From positions 41,850-105,849 of IMG/VR virus record IMGVR_UViG_3300042402_003577: a stretch of DNA of 64,000 nucleotides; one strand, given 5' to 3'. The position numbers and the translations under genes are program-made. This document shows, piece after piece, positions 17,647 to 25,922 of the stretch (the first letter of the stretch is position 1; each line of letters starts with the position of its first letter). Below the pieces are notes generated by a model. That model was not told the DNA's origin. It was given only the letters and a program-made list of their open reading frames with translations, and did no database searches. Source of the stretch: a virus.

Positions 17647-17705
17647 TTTTAGTTTATTTAAAAAAACAAAATTAATTAAAAATTATTTTTTTATAAAATT
17701 TATTT

Positions 17706-20009
17706 TTAATACTTTAATAAGTTGGTGTTTTTTAATTGATTATTATATAAGTCTTTATAAAAATCATTTGAAGTTTTTTTCACAATGTCCTCAGACTCTT
17801 TTATAACCATTTCTTTATCTTGCTCTAGCCAAAGCATTAATAAGAGGAAAGCAGACACACGGTCAAAGTTTCCCTTATCATTGTATTGTATAAGCTCTTC
17901 TAGTAGTAAATCATCCTTAATAGTATTTAAGTTTCTCACCACTATTTCTCTCTTGGTGCCATCTTCTAGCTCTTCTACATATTTTTTCTTCTCCTCCAAC
18001 AACCATTGTTGTGCCAATCTTAGAGCGTATTGCTTTAGAGGATTTGTCATAGGGACTCCTACGTCATATTTTAGGGTGGGGTCCTTTATAGCTTTCTCAA
18101 TTATTTGCTTTGGTGTAAGGGCCAGTATATGATAGTTTCCTGTACGCATACAGTAATTCTTAAAGTCAATAATGTTGTTCTCAAACATTACCTCAGCGTT
18201 AAAGTATTTAGCCGCCAATACACAATTCAAATGTATTTCTTCAGGCATGTCATATCTTCCTACCCACCAAGCTACAAGTTCATTGCCGTTATTATCTAAG
18301 GTATTATTAGACTTATAAACATAAATTGCTGCTAATGAGGTACCTCCGCCTTCATCTCTAATGGGGTCATATACAATCTTAAAAAGATTTCTAGGTATAA
18401 TTCCTGCAGGAGGATGCTCATAAAATTCCCAAGCACTTTTTAAATCTGACTTAGTGTCATGCGGGAATCTATCTATAGGCCTTAAATCAAAGTTAGGTTT
18501 AAATTTGACTCCTGTAATAAAATCAGGGTCTTCCACAAGGCTTCCCACTGTTCTTAAATGTTTTTTAAATTGGTATCTATCATTAGAAGCTTGTTGCTCT
18601 CTAAGCATAACAATAGGGAATTTATTACCTGTTTTTGATAGAAACATTTCAGAAGGCTTAATTGGCCTAGACATGATGTACTCATCATAAGCAGAAGTAT
18701 TATTAGCTTGCTTCTTTTCTTCACGCCTCTCCATCTCAAATTTAAGAGACGTATCTACATCAGTATTACCATTTTCATCTTTATATGCTAAATTGGTGTA
18801 AATAGCTGGAAGAAAGAAGCCTATAGTGCCTCTGCCTTCATAAACATCTTTAAATCCTAGAAAATCATAAGCTTCAGGGTCTCTGAATATAATCTCAGAC
18901 TCAATAACTTTCTCCATATCTCCACCTGTACCTAAATACAAGGAAGATCCAAACTTACCTGCCCCCATATCCTGTGTAGACTCATTCGCTCCGTGTACAG
19001 TGAGGATTTTATCTTCCAAACCCACCTCTTCTACCACTAGCACATTGTAACGACCCCCAACGGCTGCTTGCTTGTTATCTTTATACGTTTCATGTATCAA
19101 TAAGGATCCTGTACCTTCTTTTACTAGAGAATTTCCTATCTTTTTCTCATACTCAAACCTATAAGGATTTTTAGAGTTACCTACCTTCAATGTCCCTGAA
19201 AAAGTCCTACTAAAAGGAGAAGGAAAATAATCCCTGTCAAAATACTCCCCAGGAAGGTTCTTTAAAGAGTTTGAGAATTTATCTAAAAGCTGAGAAGATT
19301 TACCTGAGCTGGCCGATCCACAAAATATTTCCACTTTATTCTTACCTGACAGATAATCCTCAACGGTCTTTGCCCCGTCTGATAGCCATTCATGCTCCAT
19401 TAACGCTGATGCCATAAAGCTTTTTCCTCCAGACCTAGATCCTAACACAAAGAGGTTCAATGAGTTATTTTCATATAAAGGATTTCCTAGTGGTTTTTCA
19501 TGGGTACCATTAAGATATTCTAAAGGATCTATATAAGTCTTTAATGTTCCATCCTGTTTATAACAATTGTCAGTGAGGTTATTTAAAAATTTGAGAGGTA
19601 TATCAGGAAGACTATTATCTAACAATTTATCTTGCTTTAACTTTGCAGTCCAATTGCAAGTATACTCTTCATCATCCTCAAACCCACTAAAGCCTCTGCA
19701 AATAAACCAACAATTTAAAATTGTCCAGTTTATATCCAATAGGCTAGGCCTAGATTTGATACGCTGCTTACCATCTTGAATAGTGATGGTATGGTAGTTG
19801 GTAAAATAGTTTAATTGAGGGTTCATGTACCTCCAACGTAACCCTTCAGGAGTTTGCTCTTCTCTCCACAGGCCTAAAATAAATTCCTCAAGTTCTTTAG
19901 TCCAATATTCAGAATAAGCTGTACTATGAGGGTGTAAAACAGGGTGGTTTTTAATAAAGGGGGTATTGTCATATATTTTTGGAAAAATATAAGAAGTATC
20001 TATAATCAT
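17706..20009 (-). CDS. terL: Terminase large subunit (767 aa)
   Basis: The ATPase domain has Walker A LGSRSGGKS near residues 189-197 and Walker B VLVVEEVG at about 323-330. The RNase H-like nuclease domain follows, with KIVYDPIRDEGGG (first Asp near 547), AEVMFENNIIDF (Glu near 606) and FDRVSAFLLLM (Asp near 720). TerL cuts concatemeric DNA and drives it into the prohead through the portal. At 767 residues it is longer than most terminases but typical for crAss-like phages. It overlaps the upstream 85-aa gene by four bases. Confidence 0.93.
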   Translation of the reverse strand: MIIDTSYIFPKIYDNTPFIKNHPVLHPHSTAYSEYWTKELEEFILGLWREEQTPEGLRWRYMNPQLNYFTNYHTITIQDGKQRIKSRPSLLDINWTILNCWFICRGFSGFEDDEEYTCNWTAKLKQDKLLDNSLPDIPLKFLNNLTDNCYKQDGTLKTYIDPLEYLNGTHEKPLGNPLYENNSLNLFVLGSRSGGKSFMASALMEHEWLSDGAKTVEDYLSGKNKVEIFCGSASSGKSSQLLDKFSNSLKNLPGEYFDRDYFPSPFSRTFSGTLKVGNSKNPYRFEYEKKIGNSLVKEGTGSLLIHETYKDNKQAAVGGRYNVLVVEEVGLEDKILTVHGANESTQDMGAGKFGSSLYLGTGGDMEKVIESEIIFRDPEAYDFLGFKDVYEGRGTIGFFLPAIYTNLAYKDENGNTDVDTSLKFEMERREEKKQANNTSAYDEYIMSRPIKPSEMFLSKTGNKFPIVMLREQQASNDRYQFKKHLRTVGSLVEDPDFITGVKFKPNFDLRPIDRFPHDTKSDLKSAWEFYEHPPAGIIPRNLFKIVYDPIRDEGGGTSLAAIYVYKSNNTLDNNGNELVAWWVGRYDMPEEIHLNCVLAAKYFNAEVMFENNIIDFKNYCMRTGNYHILALTPKQIIEKAIKDPTLKYDVGVPMTNPLKQYALRLAQQWLLEEKKKYVEELEDGTKREIVVRNLNTIKDDLLLEELIQYNDKGNFDRVSAFLLLMLWLEQDKEMVIKESEDIVKKTSNDFYKDLYNNQLKNTNLLKY

Positions 20010-20263
20010 TGTCTTGGAGGTCCAGGTTTTATATCTAAAATATTTTTTTGATTTCCAGATAAGTCAGTAAAGTTTTTTAAAAAATTATTCAGTATAAAAT
20101 CTGTATTTATAGGAATAACTTTAACTTCAATAGTGGGAGTTATAACGTGCTCAAAATCATCAAAATTTTTTAGAGTTTCTCTAATAATTTTTTTTGTTTC
20201 TTTTGCGTTATTAATTCCATCTACTTCTATTATCTTATCTTCAAAATCAATTAAGATTATCAT
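20006..20263 (-). CDS. Small unknown protein upstream of terminase (85 aa)
   Basis: A short alpha/beta protein (MIILIDFEDKIIEVDG start, helix KETKKIIRETLKNF) with a proline-rich end. It overlaps both the 64-aa gene before it and the terminase gene after it, so it is probably part of the packaging operon. Function unknown. Confidence 0.65.
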   Translation of the reverse strand: MIILIDFEDKIIEVDGINNAKETKKIIRETLKNFDDFEHVITPTIEVKVIPINTDFILNNFLKNFTDLSGNQKNILDIKPGPPRQ

Positions 20264-20441
20264 CTGTTTCTTGAGGTTCTTGCTTGGCTTTTTCTTCTAT
20301 TTCTTTTTGCCAAGCAGCTTGTTGGGCTTTGTTATAAGTTTTCATAATACTTGAATACCAAAAATATCTTCCTTCTTTTAAAGAAAGTCTTTCTCCTGGC
20401 TTTGGTTGATTATAAATATTGGGTCTGTTTACTGGATACAT
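20247..20441 (-). CDS. Small unknown protein (64 aa)
   Basis: A small hydrophilic protein with a proline-rich N-terminus and a charged helix (YNKAQQAAWQKEIEEKAKQ). It overlaps the next gene by 17 bases in another frame. No family recognised; operon context suggests a packaging or head role. Confidence 0.6.
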   Translation of the reverse strand: MYPVNRPNIYNQPKPGERLSLKEGRYFWYSSIMKTYNKAQQAAWQKEIEEKAKQEPQETDDNLN

Positions 20442-20481
20442 ATTTTTTAGTTTTATAATTTATTGTTTTTGTGTGTGTTAT

Positions 20482-21033
20482 TTATTTTTTATTTGCCTTG
20501 CTTACTAATTTCTCAGTGAAAGATTCTTCTCTTCCACCTCTAGCCCTAGTTTCAATGTTCTCATCTTGGTATTCCTTGTAAACCTTTCCAAAAGATTCCC
20601 AGATAAGCTTGGAGTCTTTCATCATCTTATCAAGGGCTTCAAAGGTATCTAGGCTATAAGAAAGAGTTTCTAGGAACTTATTCCTCTCCTCTATCTTATC
20701 CTGCCATACCTTCAACTCTCTTTGTATCTTTGTCATCACTACCTTTGGATAGGCATCTACCAAGTCTTCGTGATGGTCAAAATCAAAAGAATCTTCTTTT
20801 AAAAAGTATTTTTTAATGTCTTCTGCTCTCTCGTCTTTTCTAAGTCTAATCTTTGGAGACTTTATATCGCAAAAAAGATATATGGCCCACATTACTTCTG
20901 AAGTGTAGTCCTTGTTCTCTGAAGAATTATAAAAATTATCAAAAGGTTCTGTAAATTTAAATTCAGGATTCACTTCCCAAAATAAATTTCTATTAATCTC
21001 ATAATCAAAATTCTGCATCAAATAATAGTCCAT
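20482..21033 (-). CDS. Unknown protein upstream of terminase, possible small terminase (183 aa)
   Basis: A helical, charged protein with a long C-terminal coiled-coil-like part (TKIQRELKVWQDKIEERNKFLETL) and a basic tail. No helix-turn-helix signature is obvious. Its size and position three genes before terL make it a candidate small terminase subunit, but this is only positional inference. An inner ATG (MQNFDYE, 21018) is a possible alternative start; both overlap the SET-like gene. Confidence 0.68.
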   Translation of the reverse strand: MDYYLMQNFDYEINRNLFWEVNPEFKFTEPFDNFYNSSENKDYTSEVMWAIYLFCDIKSPKIRLRKDERAEDIKKYFLKEDSFDFDHHEDLVDAYPKVVMTKIQRELKVWQDKIEERNKFLETLSYSLDTFEALDKMMKDSKLIWESFGKVYKEYQDENIETRARGGREESFTEKLVSKANKK

Positions 21034-21418
21034 CGTCTGTGTTTTTATTATTATATAAATAGAGATTCTTTGTGTTTACCTTTTCTCCTGTTTCCTTATC
21101 TGTAAACTCTTTTACAATAATTTCTTCAGTTTCGTAATAGTTTCTCTTTATCTCTTCGCCTTCTCTTATTCTCCTAGTGGCTATTAAAGAATGCCCTTCC
21201 ACTCTTACGTTGGGATCAAAGGAATGCTTGATGTATTTTACAATAGGATCTAATACATGGTAATTTACATCTAATTGTATTGTGTGTTGAGTAGGTGTTT
21301 TTGATTCTTCACAACATATAAATAGAACAGTCTCGCCAGTAAAGAATTCTTTTGTTGAATGTACTTGTTTTATTCTCTTATTTTTGATAATTTCAAAATG
21401 ATTATTATGCTTATTCAT
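21005..21418 (-). CDS. SET-domain-like protein (137 aa)
   Basis: The core KYIKHSFDPNVRVEGHSLIATRRI followed by REGEEIKRNYYETE matches the SET methyltransferase hallmark (N-H-S-C-x-P-N-x, later A-x-R-x-I-x-x-G-E-E-hydrophobic-x-x-x-Y). The N-terminus (FTGETVLFICCEE) fits the first SET strand. SET proteins methylate lysines using S-adenosylmethionine; small stand-alone SET proteins occur in bacteria and phages. At 137 residues it is minimal and lacks clear pre- and post-SET parts; the usual N-H-S is K-H-S here, so activity is uncertain. Lies between ClpP-like and small genes upstream of terminase. Confidence 0.68.
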   Translation of the reverse strand: MNKHNNHFEIIKNKRIKQVHSTKEFFTGETVLFICCEESKTPTQHTIQLDVNYHVLDPIVKYIKHSFDPNVRVEGHSLIATRRIREGEEIKRNYYETEEIIVKEFTDKETGEKVNTKNLYLYNNKNTDDGLLFDAEF

Positions 21419-21932
21419 GTATTATTCTATCTTTAAAAATTTCTAATAAATCATCATAGTATAGGATGACATCCTCTCCTTTCATTAATTTTTTCATTTG
21501 TTTAATAGGTAGGGGCAAGTTTTTTAAGCAATCTTTAAACCCTGTTTGTTTTTGGTTGTTTTCAAAATCTATTTTATTATAAATATGATTTTTATTTACA
21601 TCTAATAGAGTTTCTATTCTAGGGAAATGAATTAAGCATCTAATGGTTTTATCCATTAAGCAAATAGGTGCCGTTGTTTTCAACAAAAGAAAGAACCCTG
21701 CACTAGAGCATTCCTCTATTGGAAAGAGGGTTATATCTCCATACTCTTCTATGGCTCTTGATAGAGGGTGTATGTAGCTTGTATATCCTCCAGGAGTATT
21801 TATAAATAAATTTACAGACTCAGAGTTGTTATTTAAGAATGAAATAGCTTCATTAACAATTGGCAACTCAAAAGGTCCTTCAAATATATAATTAACTCTT
21901 CTTTCTATGTTTGGTTCTTCTATGATTTCCAT
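21411..21932 (-). CDS. ClpP/crotonase-fold serine protease-like protein (173 aa)
   Basis: VNLFINTPGGYTSYIHPLSRAI, then ECSSAGFFLLLKTTAP and CLIHFPRIE correspond to the ClpP pattern: the I-N-S-P-G-G loop, the nucleophile Ser in A-S-M-G-x (here S-S-A-G-F) and the catalytic His (I-H-F-P). A third acidic residue would lie in the helical C-terminus. ClpP-like phage proteins are often prohead proteases, which would fit its place upstream of the packaging genes; a role in host proteolysis is also possible. It overlaps the SET-like gene by eight bases. Confidence 0.75.
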   Translation of the reverse strand: MEIIEEPNIERRVNYIFEGPFELPIVNEAISFLNNNSESVNLFINTPGGYTSYIHPLSRAIEEYGDITLFPIEECSSAGFFLLLKTTAPICLMDKTIRCLIHFPRIETLLDVNKNHIYNKIDFENNQKQTGFKDCLKNLPLPIKQMKKLMKGEDVILYYDDLLEIFKDRIIHE

Positions 21933-21933
21933 A

Positions 21934-22263
21934 TTATGCTTCTATGTTTTTAGCTATCCTTAAAGATATTGCTGTAGCATTACCATGAACATAAATAAAT
22001 TTATCTGAAGGAGTACTTAGTTGAATACTAAAATTTAACTCCTTGCTTTCTCCAGGTTCTATTATTGTACCTGTATTGATACCTGAAGGTGTTGTGCAAC
22101 CACAACTTTTTGCTACACTTTGGCATACAAAGGTTTCATCCCCTGTATTTTTTACCATAACTGAGCCTGTAACTGTTTGATTTCTTTTACCAGTCACCAC
22201 AATAACTTCTGGTTCAAATACCACTGTAGTGAGCTTTAAGTTTGGATTAATATTATCAGTCAT
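21934..22263 (-). CDS. DUF1573-like Ig-fold protein (109 aa)
   Basis: The sequence is a single beta-sandwich: VMVKNTGDETF, then the signature KSCGCTTP and IIEPGESKELNFSIQL. This matches the DUF1573/ASH family that is abundant in Bacteroidota secreted proteins, where S-C-G-C-T and P-G-E-S are hallmarks. Here no signal peptide is present, so it probably acts in the cytoplasm or the virion. It follows a 101-aa Cys-containing protein in the same operon. Role unknown; decoration protein is one possibility. Confidence 0.72.
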   Translation of the reverse strand: MTDNINPNLKLTTVVFEPEVIVVTGKRNQTVTGSVMVKNTGDETFVCQSVAKSCGCTTPSGINTGTIIEPGESKELNFSIQLSTPSDKFIYVHGNATAISLRIAKNIEA

Positions 22264-22267
22264 TTTA

Positions 22268-22573
22268 TTAAAATTTTATATTATTTTCTAATTTAAATCT
22301 CTCCCACTCTCCTTCTTCCATCATATCAGGGAAGCAAGGATTTTCCTTTCTCTTACATCCATCTGTACCATAATACAGATCAGGGGTTTCACATCCACAT
22401 TCTAGGCAACTGCCATTTAATGTGCAAGGTTTAGCCACTTCTGCTCTCCAGAGCACTTGTTCTTTTTCATATTCAGGCAAAAAACCTGCCTCTCTGACTT
22501 GAGCAGAGAGGAAGTTTTTTACATTTTTAAAATTAATCTTTGCAGGATTAGCTGCATTTGGATCGGCAAACAT
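22268..22573 (-). CDS. Unknown Cys-rich protein, possible zinc binder (101 aa)
   Basis: After a helical N-terminus, six Cys residues lie between about residues 52 and 82 (CTLNGSCLECGC, then DGCKRKENPC). The spacing suggests one or two zinc sites. The end is acidic. No family is recognised. Located in the operon leading to terminase. Confidence 0.65.
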   Translation of the reverse strand: MFADPNAANPAKINFKNVKNFLSAQVREAGFLPEYEKEQVLWRAEVAKPCTLNGSCLECGCETPDLYYGTDGCKRKENPCFPDMMEEGEWERFKLENNIKF

Positions 22574-22585
22574 GTTAAAAATTAT

Positions 22586-22912
22586 TTATAGACTTAGAAT
22601 GTCCCAATTTTCTTTAAATTCTCCACCTTCCATTTTGTCATCACTTTCCATTTCTGTTTCATTCTCATCTTCTGATTCCATTTCTAGAGGATTTTTTTCA
22701 AAATACTTTTTAATACAAGAATATTCTCCTTCTCCATTGAAAGGATACTTATCCACTGTTAAAAGCCATCCATTGCTGATTTTTTCCAAAGTTTTTGTAA
22801 CTTCTTCTTTATCAGTTCTTTTTTTCAAGATAAAAGTCTCATCTCCTTGGTTCATTTCTTTGGTCATAGAAACAATTTTCTTTTTAACGACCATCATTGG
22901 TAATGTTTTCAT
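22586..22912 (-). CDS. Unknown acidic protein (108 aa)
   Basis: A small protein with a beta-rich first half (KKKIVSMTKEMNQGDETFIL, ISNGWLLTVDKYPF) and a very acidic end (MESEDENETEMESDDKMEGG). No motif recognised. It is separated by 5 bases from the next small gene, so it is part of the same transcript. Confidence 0.62.
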   Translation of the reverse strand: MKTLPMMVVKKKIVSMTKEMNQGDETFILKKRTDKEEVTKTLEKISNGWLLTVDKYPFNGEGEYSCIKKYFEKNPLEMESEDENETEMESDDKMEGGEFKENWDILSL

Positions 22913-22917
22913 TTTTT

Positions 22918-23172
22918 TTATTTATAGGTTAATAATAGCTTAATATAATTTGTAAATCTTTGTATCAAAGATAACTTAGAAGGTTTCTTTTTAAGAAATG
23001 ATGCAGAAGGAGCAGTACAATGAGTAGTGTCATAAACGATTGGAGTTTCATTTACAATGCTATTCTCAATCTTATTGCTTTCTAACAAAATTTTTTCTTC
23101 TTTTCTAGTTATTCCAGGTGACTTCTTTCTAGGAGAAGCTGGTGTTTTTTTCTTATTGATATTTTTTTCCAT
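22918..23172 (-). CDS. Small basic protein (84 aa)
   Basis: Lys/Pro/Ser-rich N-terminal 25 residues (KKKTPASPRKKSPG), then a mixed part and a short basic hydrophobic end (IQRFTNYIKLLLTYK). The basic start suggests nucleic-acid contact. Function unknown. Co-oriented and nearly touching both neighbours. Confidence 0.6.
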   Translation of the reverse strand: MEKNINKKKTPASPRKKSPGITRKEEKILLESNKIENSIVNETPIVYDTTHCTAPSASFLKKKPSKLSLIQRFTNYIKLLLTYK

Positions 23173-23173
23173 G

Positions 23174-23602
23174 TTATATGATATGTTTTACAGTTACAAG
23201 ATCTTCTGGGATTAAAAATGTAAGCTCTAGAGCTTCTTCTGTTTCTTCTAGCTTGTGGCAGAAGAATGCAAAAGGCATTAATCCTTGTAAATAAGAGCCA
23301 AACACAGGTCTAGCTTCTCCATTAGGATCTCCTCCTACAGGTGGCTTATAACTTACAATAGGTTTATCCACCATACTATCTCCAATAGAAATAATATCTC
23401 CTTCTTGAAAGTTTTTGGAACCGTTAGCCATTAATACTTTAAAGGCATTTTTAATTTCAGTGGTTTTATGCTGATCCATACCCACTAACTGAGAAGCCAA
23501 TGCACTTTTTTTAGCATAACATTGTACTAAAATGTGATTTTCTCTTTTGATTTCAAATCCAAAATTTGGAATTGGTTGATCTTTGAATTCTTTGATTGTC
23601 AT
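23174..23602 (-). CDS. Unknown beta-rich protein, weakly GroES-like (142 aa)
   Basis: An all-beta-looking protein with HILVQCYAKKSALA and EGDIISIGDSMVDKP segments, which loosely resemble the strand order and the G-D-x-hydrophobic-x-x-G turn of GroES-type co-chaperonins. A loop rich in Gly/Pro follows, then LTFLIPEDLVTV. The likeness is too weak for a firm call. It is the first gene after a TATATTTG promoter element on the minus strand and therefore may lead the operon that runs towards terminase. Confidence 0.62.
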   Translation of the reverse strand: MTIKEFKDQPIPNFGFEIKRENHILVQCYAKKSALASQLVGMDQHKTTEIKNAFKVLMANGSKNFQEGDIISIGDSMVDKPIVSYKPPVGGDPNGEARPVFGSYLQGLMPFAFFCHKLEETEEALELTFLIPEDLVTVKHII

Positions 23603-23636
23603 AATGTGTTTTTTTTGTGTGTTATAAAATAAAATA

Positions 23637-23644
23637 CAAATATA
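23637..23644 (-). promoter_or_regulatory. Bacteroidota-type -7 element (TATATTTG)
   Basis: On the minus strand TATATTTG lies 35 bases before the start codon at 23602, in a 54-base AT-rich gap. I see no clear TTG at the -33 position. Confidence 0.5.
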
Positions 23645-23656
23645 CGAAAATAATTT

Positions 23657-23932
23657 TTATTTTCTTATATTATTTTTTAATGATCTAATTGTGTTTATCA
23701 TTTTTTGTGTCTTCTCTACATGCCTTAATTTAAAGAATAATCTAAGTCTTTTCTTTATCTTCATAATGCTTGGAGCTATTTTACCAAACTTAGGTAAATA
23801 CATTTCTCTATCAGGAGACTTTGACATCTCCTTTGAAAGCGTTTTTACATAATCTTTATAAATTATTTCCACCATTTCTGGGGAAACATCTCCAAGATTA
23901 TTAGAAACTTCTTCAAATATACTATTGGACAT
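23657..23932 (-). CDS. Small basic protein, possible HU/IHF relative (91 aa)
   Basis: The helix-helix-strand start (SPEMVEIIYKDYVKTLSKEMS) followed by REMYLPKFGKIAPS resembles the HU/IHF body, where a F-G-K/S turn starts the arm. The DNA-binding arm seems missing, and a basic helix (KIKKRLRLFFKLRHVEKTQK) takes its place. Such truncated HU-like proteins occur in crAss-like phages, but I cannot confirm the link. Overlaps the next gene by 11 bases. Confidence 0.6.
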   Translation of the reverse strand: MSNSIFEEVSNNLGDVSPEMVEIIYKDYVKTLSKEMSKSPDREMYLPKFGKIAPSIMKIKKRLRLFFKLRHVEKTQKMINTIRSLKNNIRK

Positions 23933-24110
23933 CTGAAAATAATATGATTACAATAAAGGAAAACAAAGCCACTATGATTAAAAAGTCTCTACATATTCTT
24001 TTAATAGTAAAATCTAAAGGAGTGTCTTCTTTTAGCTTAAAAAATATATTCAAAGCTCCCATAGTGAGCAAAAATGTTATTGTTAAAATTAATTTTGCAG
24101 CTAATATCAT
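23922..24110 (-). CDS. Small membrane protein, two spans (62 aa)
   Basis: Two hydrophobic segments, about residues 3-22 (AKLILTITFLLTMGALNIFF) and 40-60 (RDFLIIVALFSFIVIILF), with a charged link. Candidate holin or membrane accessory protein by size, but no lysis partner is adjacent. Overlaps both neighbours slightly. Confidence 0.6.
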   Translation of the reverse strand: MILAAKLILTITFLLTMGALNIFFKLKEDTPLDFTIKRICRDFLIIVALFSFIVIILFSDVQ

Positions 24111-24301
24111 TATACTAATAGTAATTTTAAGCTATCGTCTAAGCTTATAGCTATGGTGAGGTTTTTATACTTCACTAACTCCTCATAGTATTCCATACCT
24201 AGCTCTCTTTTAAGTACCTCATAGGTGGAATTATCCATTATCATAAGCTTCCTGTAAGGGGAGTTCATTTCTTTTATTATTTGTATTATGCTCTTATTCA
24301 T
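24110..24301 (-). CDS. Small unknown protein (63 aa)
   Basis: A mixed alpha/beta peptide (NKSIIQIIKEMNSPYRKL; YEVLKRELGMEYYEEL). Its last base and the next gene's start codon share a base, so translation is coupled. No family recognised. Confidence 0.6.
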   Translation of the reverse strand: MNKSIIQIIKEMNSPYRKLMIMDNSTYEVLKRELGMEYYEELVKYKNLTIAISLDDSLKLLLV

Positions 24302-24710
24302 AAATAAAGTTTATATCAAGTTTAAATTCTTTGTCTTTATACATTTTTTCAAGCCATTGTGGTATTTCATAATCCAATACTCTAGGTTTTGAAAATCTAT
24401 CTGTAGGTTGTGAGATGGTTTTCTTTAGAATCTTATAAGGAATTATCCTATCATTTATATAGGCCCCAATATAAGAAGAAAACACTTGCATGTGCTTTGC
24501 AATCACTACATGCATTTGGTTCATATTCTTAAATTTATTTACATTATTTTCATGTAATTTAGGAAAATCTAATTTGTAATACAATACCCAGTATAAAACT
24601 TCAAGGGTTTTGTCGGAAAGTAAGATACCTCTGGTGGCCAGTAATACTCTGGCCCTTTCCATGAAGCATTCTTTCTTGTCTTTTTTTATATTTTGTTTAT
24701 ATACTCCCAT
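24294..24710 (-). CDS. Unknown helical protein (138 aa)
   Basis: A helical, basic protein (MERARVLLATRGILLSDKTL; LEVLYWVLYYKLDFPKL; MHVVIAKHMQVFSSYIGAYIND). The C-terminal part ends LEKMYKDKEFKLDINFIY. No signature recognised. Overlaps the next small gene by eight bases. Confidence 0.65.
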   Translation of the reverse strand: MGVYKQNIKKDKKECFMERARVLLATRGILLSDKTLEVLYWVLYYKLDFPKLHENNVNKFKNMNQMHVVIAKHMQVFSSYIGAYINDRIIPYKILKKTISQPTDRFSKPRVLDYEIPQWLEKMYKDKEFKLDINFIYE

Positions 24711-24756
24711 TTTGTGTGTGTTTTATCTGTAACAATTATTTTAAAAATAAAGTTCC

Positions 24757-25011
24757 TTAAAATTTATATTTCTTTATAATATCCTTCACTTCATTCATAA
24801 TTCTTATATTGACATCTAAGCCTAAATGACCTGGAGAAAGTTCTTTCATAAGCTGAATAGAATTTGTAATATCCTCTAGAGCGCACTCTCTTGCGTAGTG
24901 ATGTATAAAATTTCTGCTCACACCCTGCTTTAGAGTGGATATATATTTATCTATTAGTTCTTTTGCATATTCCTCAGACGTGAGGAGAGTAATATTAGGT
25001 AGCTTATTCAT
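24757..25011 (-). CDS. Small helical protein of the KAxELxxKY family (84 aa)
   Basis: SEEYAKELIDKYISTL...ARECALEDITNSIQL...NEVKDIIKKY follows the same three-helix outline as the 69-aa protein at 27982-28191 and the 60-aa protein at 39700-39882 (A-K/E-E-L-x-x-x-Y, then A-x-x-x-x-L-x-x-V-x-E-I, then E-V-K-x-x-I-x-K). The family is common in Bacteroidota phages but has no assigned function as far as I know. Confidence 0.65.
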   Translation of the reverse strand: MNKLPNITLLTSEEYAKELIDKYISTLKQGVSRNFIHHYARECALEDITNSIQLMKELSPGHLGLDVNIRIMNEVKDIIKKYKF

Positions 25012-25327
25012 TCTCTATTGTTTCAAATTCTTCTTGTTCAATTAATTCCTTTATCTCAATATCATTTAACTCTGTGCAATCTTTGACAAGTTGCATAAAT
25101 TCTTCTAAATCATCCTGGTGTATGGCAAATCTTTTAGCGTCAAATACCCCATAAGGATTACAGGATTCGTCAAGATCTATTTCTTCCAGGGTGTATGCCA
25201 TTGTTTTAGAAGGAATGGAATAGAATACCATCAGAATATGATAGAGTTCTTGTTCTTTCACCCATTTACTTGCAGGGATTATGCTTGGTTTATTCTTTTC
25301 GTCAATGCAGATAACTCTTACACTCAT
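25004..25327 (-). CDS. Unknown acidic protein (107 aa)
   Basis: Beta-rich start (SVRVICIDEKNKPSIIP) and an acidic helical end (TELNDIEIKELIEQEEFETIENE). The SPRI-like ASKWVKEQELYHIL segment is a likely helix. No family recognised. It starts 22 bases after a TATATTTG element and overlaps the next gene by eight bases. Confidence 0.65.
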   Translation of the reverse strand: MSVRVICIDEKNKPSIIPASKWVKEQELYHILMVFYSIPSKTMAYTLEEIDLDESCNPYGVFDAKRFAIHQDDLEEFMQLVKDCTELNDIEIKELIEQEEFETIENE

Positions 25328-25348
25328 TATTATATTATTTTAAAATCG

Positions 25349-25377
25349 CAAATATACAAAAATTTTTTTAAATGCAA
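25349..25377 (-). promoter_or_regulatory. Bacteroidota-type promoter (TTG-N18-TATATTTG)
   Basis: On the minus strand TTG (25377-25375) is 18 bases upstream of TATATTTG (25356-25349), which is 22 bases before the start codon at 25327. Confidence 0.6.
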
Positions 25378-25385
25378 ATATTTTT

Positions 25386-25907
25386 TTATAAAATAGAGGA
25401 TAATGCGGCATAATGTGTATTATCAAACAAACTTTGTACGTCTTTTTTGATTATTTTTCCATTAAAAGACAAATAAGGGTTGAATACCCAGTAGTTATGA
25501 TGATTTTCAAACCTATCATACACTTGAAACTTACCTATCACCCCTAATTTAAATAATTTCTCAATTATGTTCTGTATTTTTCTCCTATCAACATTAAAAA
25601 ACTCAGATAATTCCTTCATTGTACTCTCTGGTCTTAATGGTTCTAAACTGTTTGTATAGGCATGGGCCATCATAGACATCTTATAAGCCACTTTAAACTC
25701 TGTATCAGTGGTTTGAGTCTCTAATAATTGCCAAGCCTTTGTAAAAAACCTAGAATAACTCTCCTTACTTATGAAAAAATTCATAGAAGGGTCCTTGGGT
25801 TGCTTTTTTTCCTTATCCTTAGCGGAAACTTCCCTTACTTCACCAGTCTCTAAGTCTATCTTAGCAGCTCTTTCGTGGTGTTTTAACTTAATTACCTTTT
25901 CATACAT
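25386..25907 (-). CDS. RepL-like winged-helix protein (173 aa)
   Basis: A helix-turn-helix lies at about residues 108-135 (MKELSEFFNVDRRKIQNIIEK), followed by a wing and the pattern YWVFNPYLSFNGK. That last motif, N-P-Y-x-x-F-x-G-K after a winged helix, is typical of plasmid replication protein RepL and related phage regulators. It could be a replication initiator acting at the 29-30 kb control region, or a transcription regulator of the early genes. It lies at the end of the accessory cluster in the left arm. Confidence 0.7.
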   Translation of the reverse strand: MYEKVIKLKHHERAAKIDLETGEVREVSAKDKEKKQPKDPSMNFFISKESYSRFFTKAWQLLETQTTDTEFKVAYKMSMMAHAYTNSLEPLRPESTMKELSEFFNVDRRKIQNIIEKLFKLGVIGKFQVYDRFENHHNYWVFNPYLSFNGKIIKKDVQSLFDNTHYAALSSIL

Positions 25908-25922
25908 AATCTTTGTTAATAT

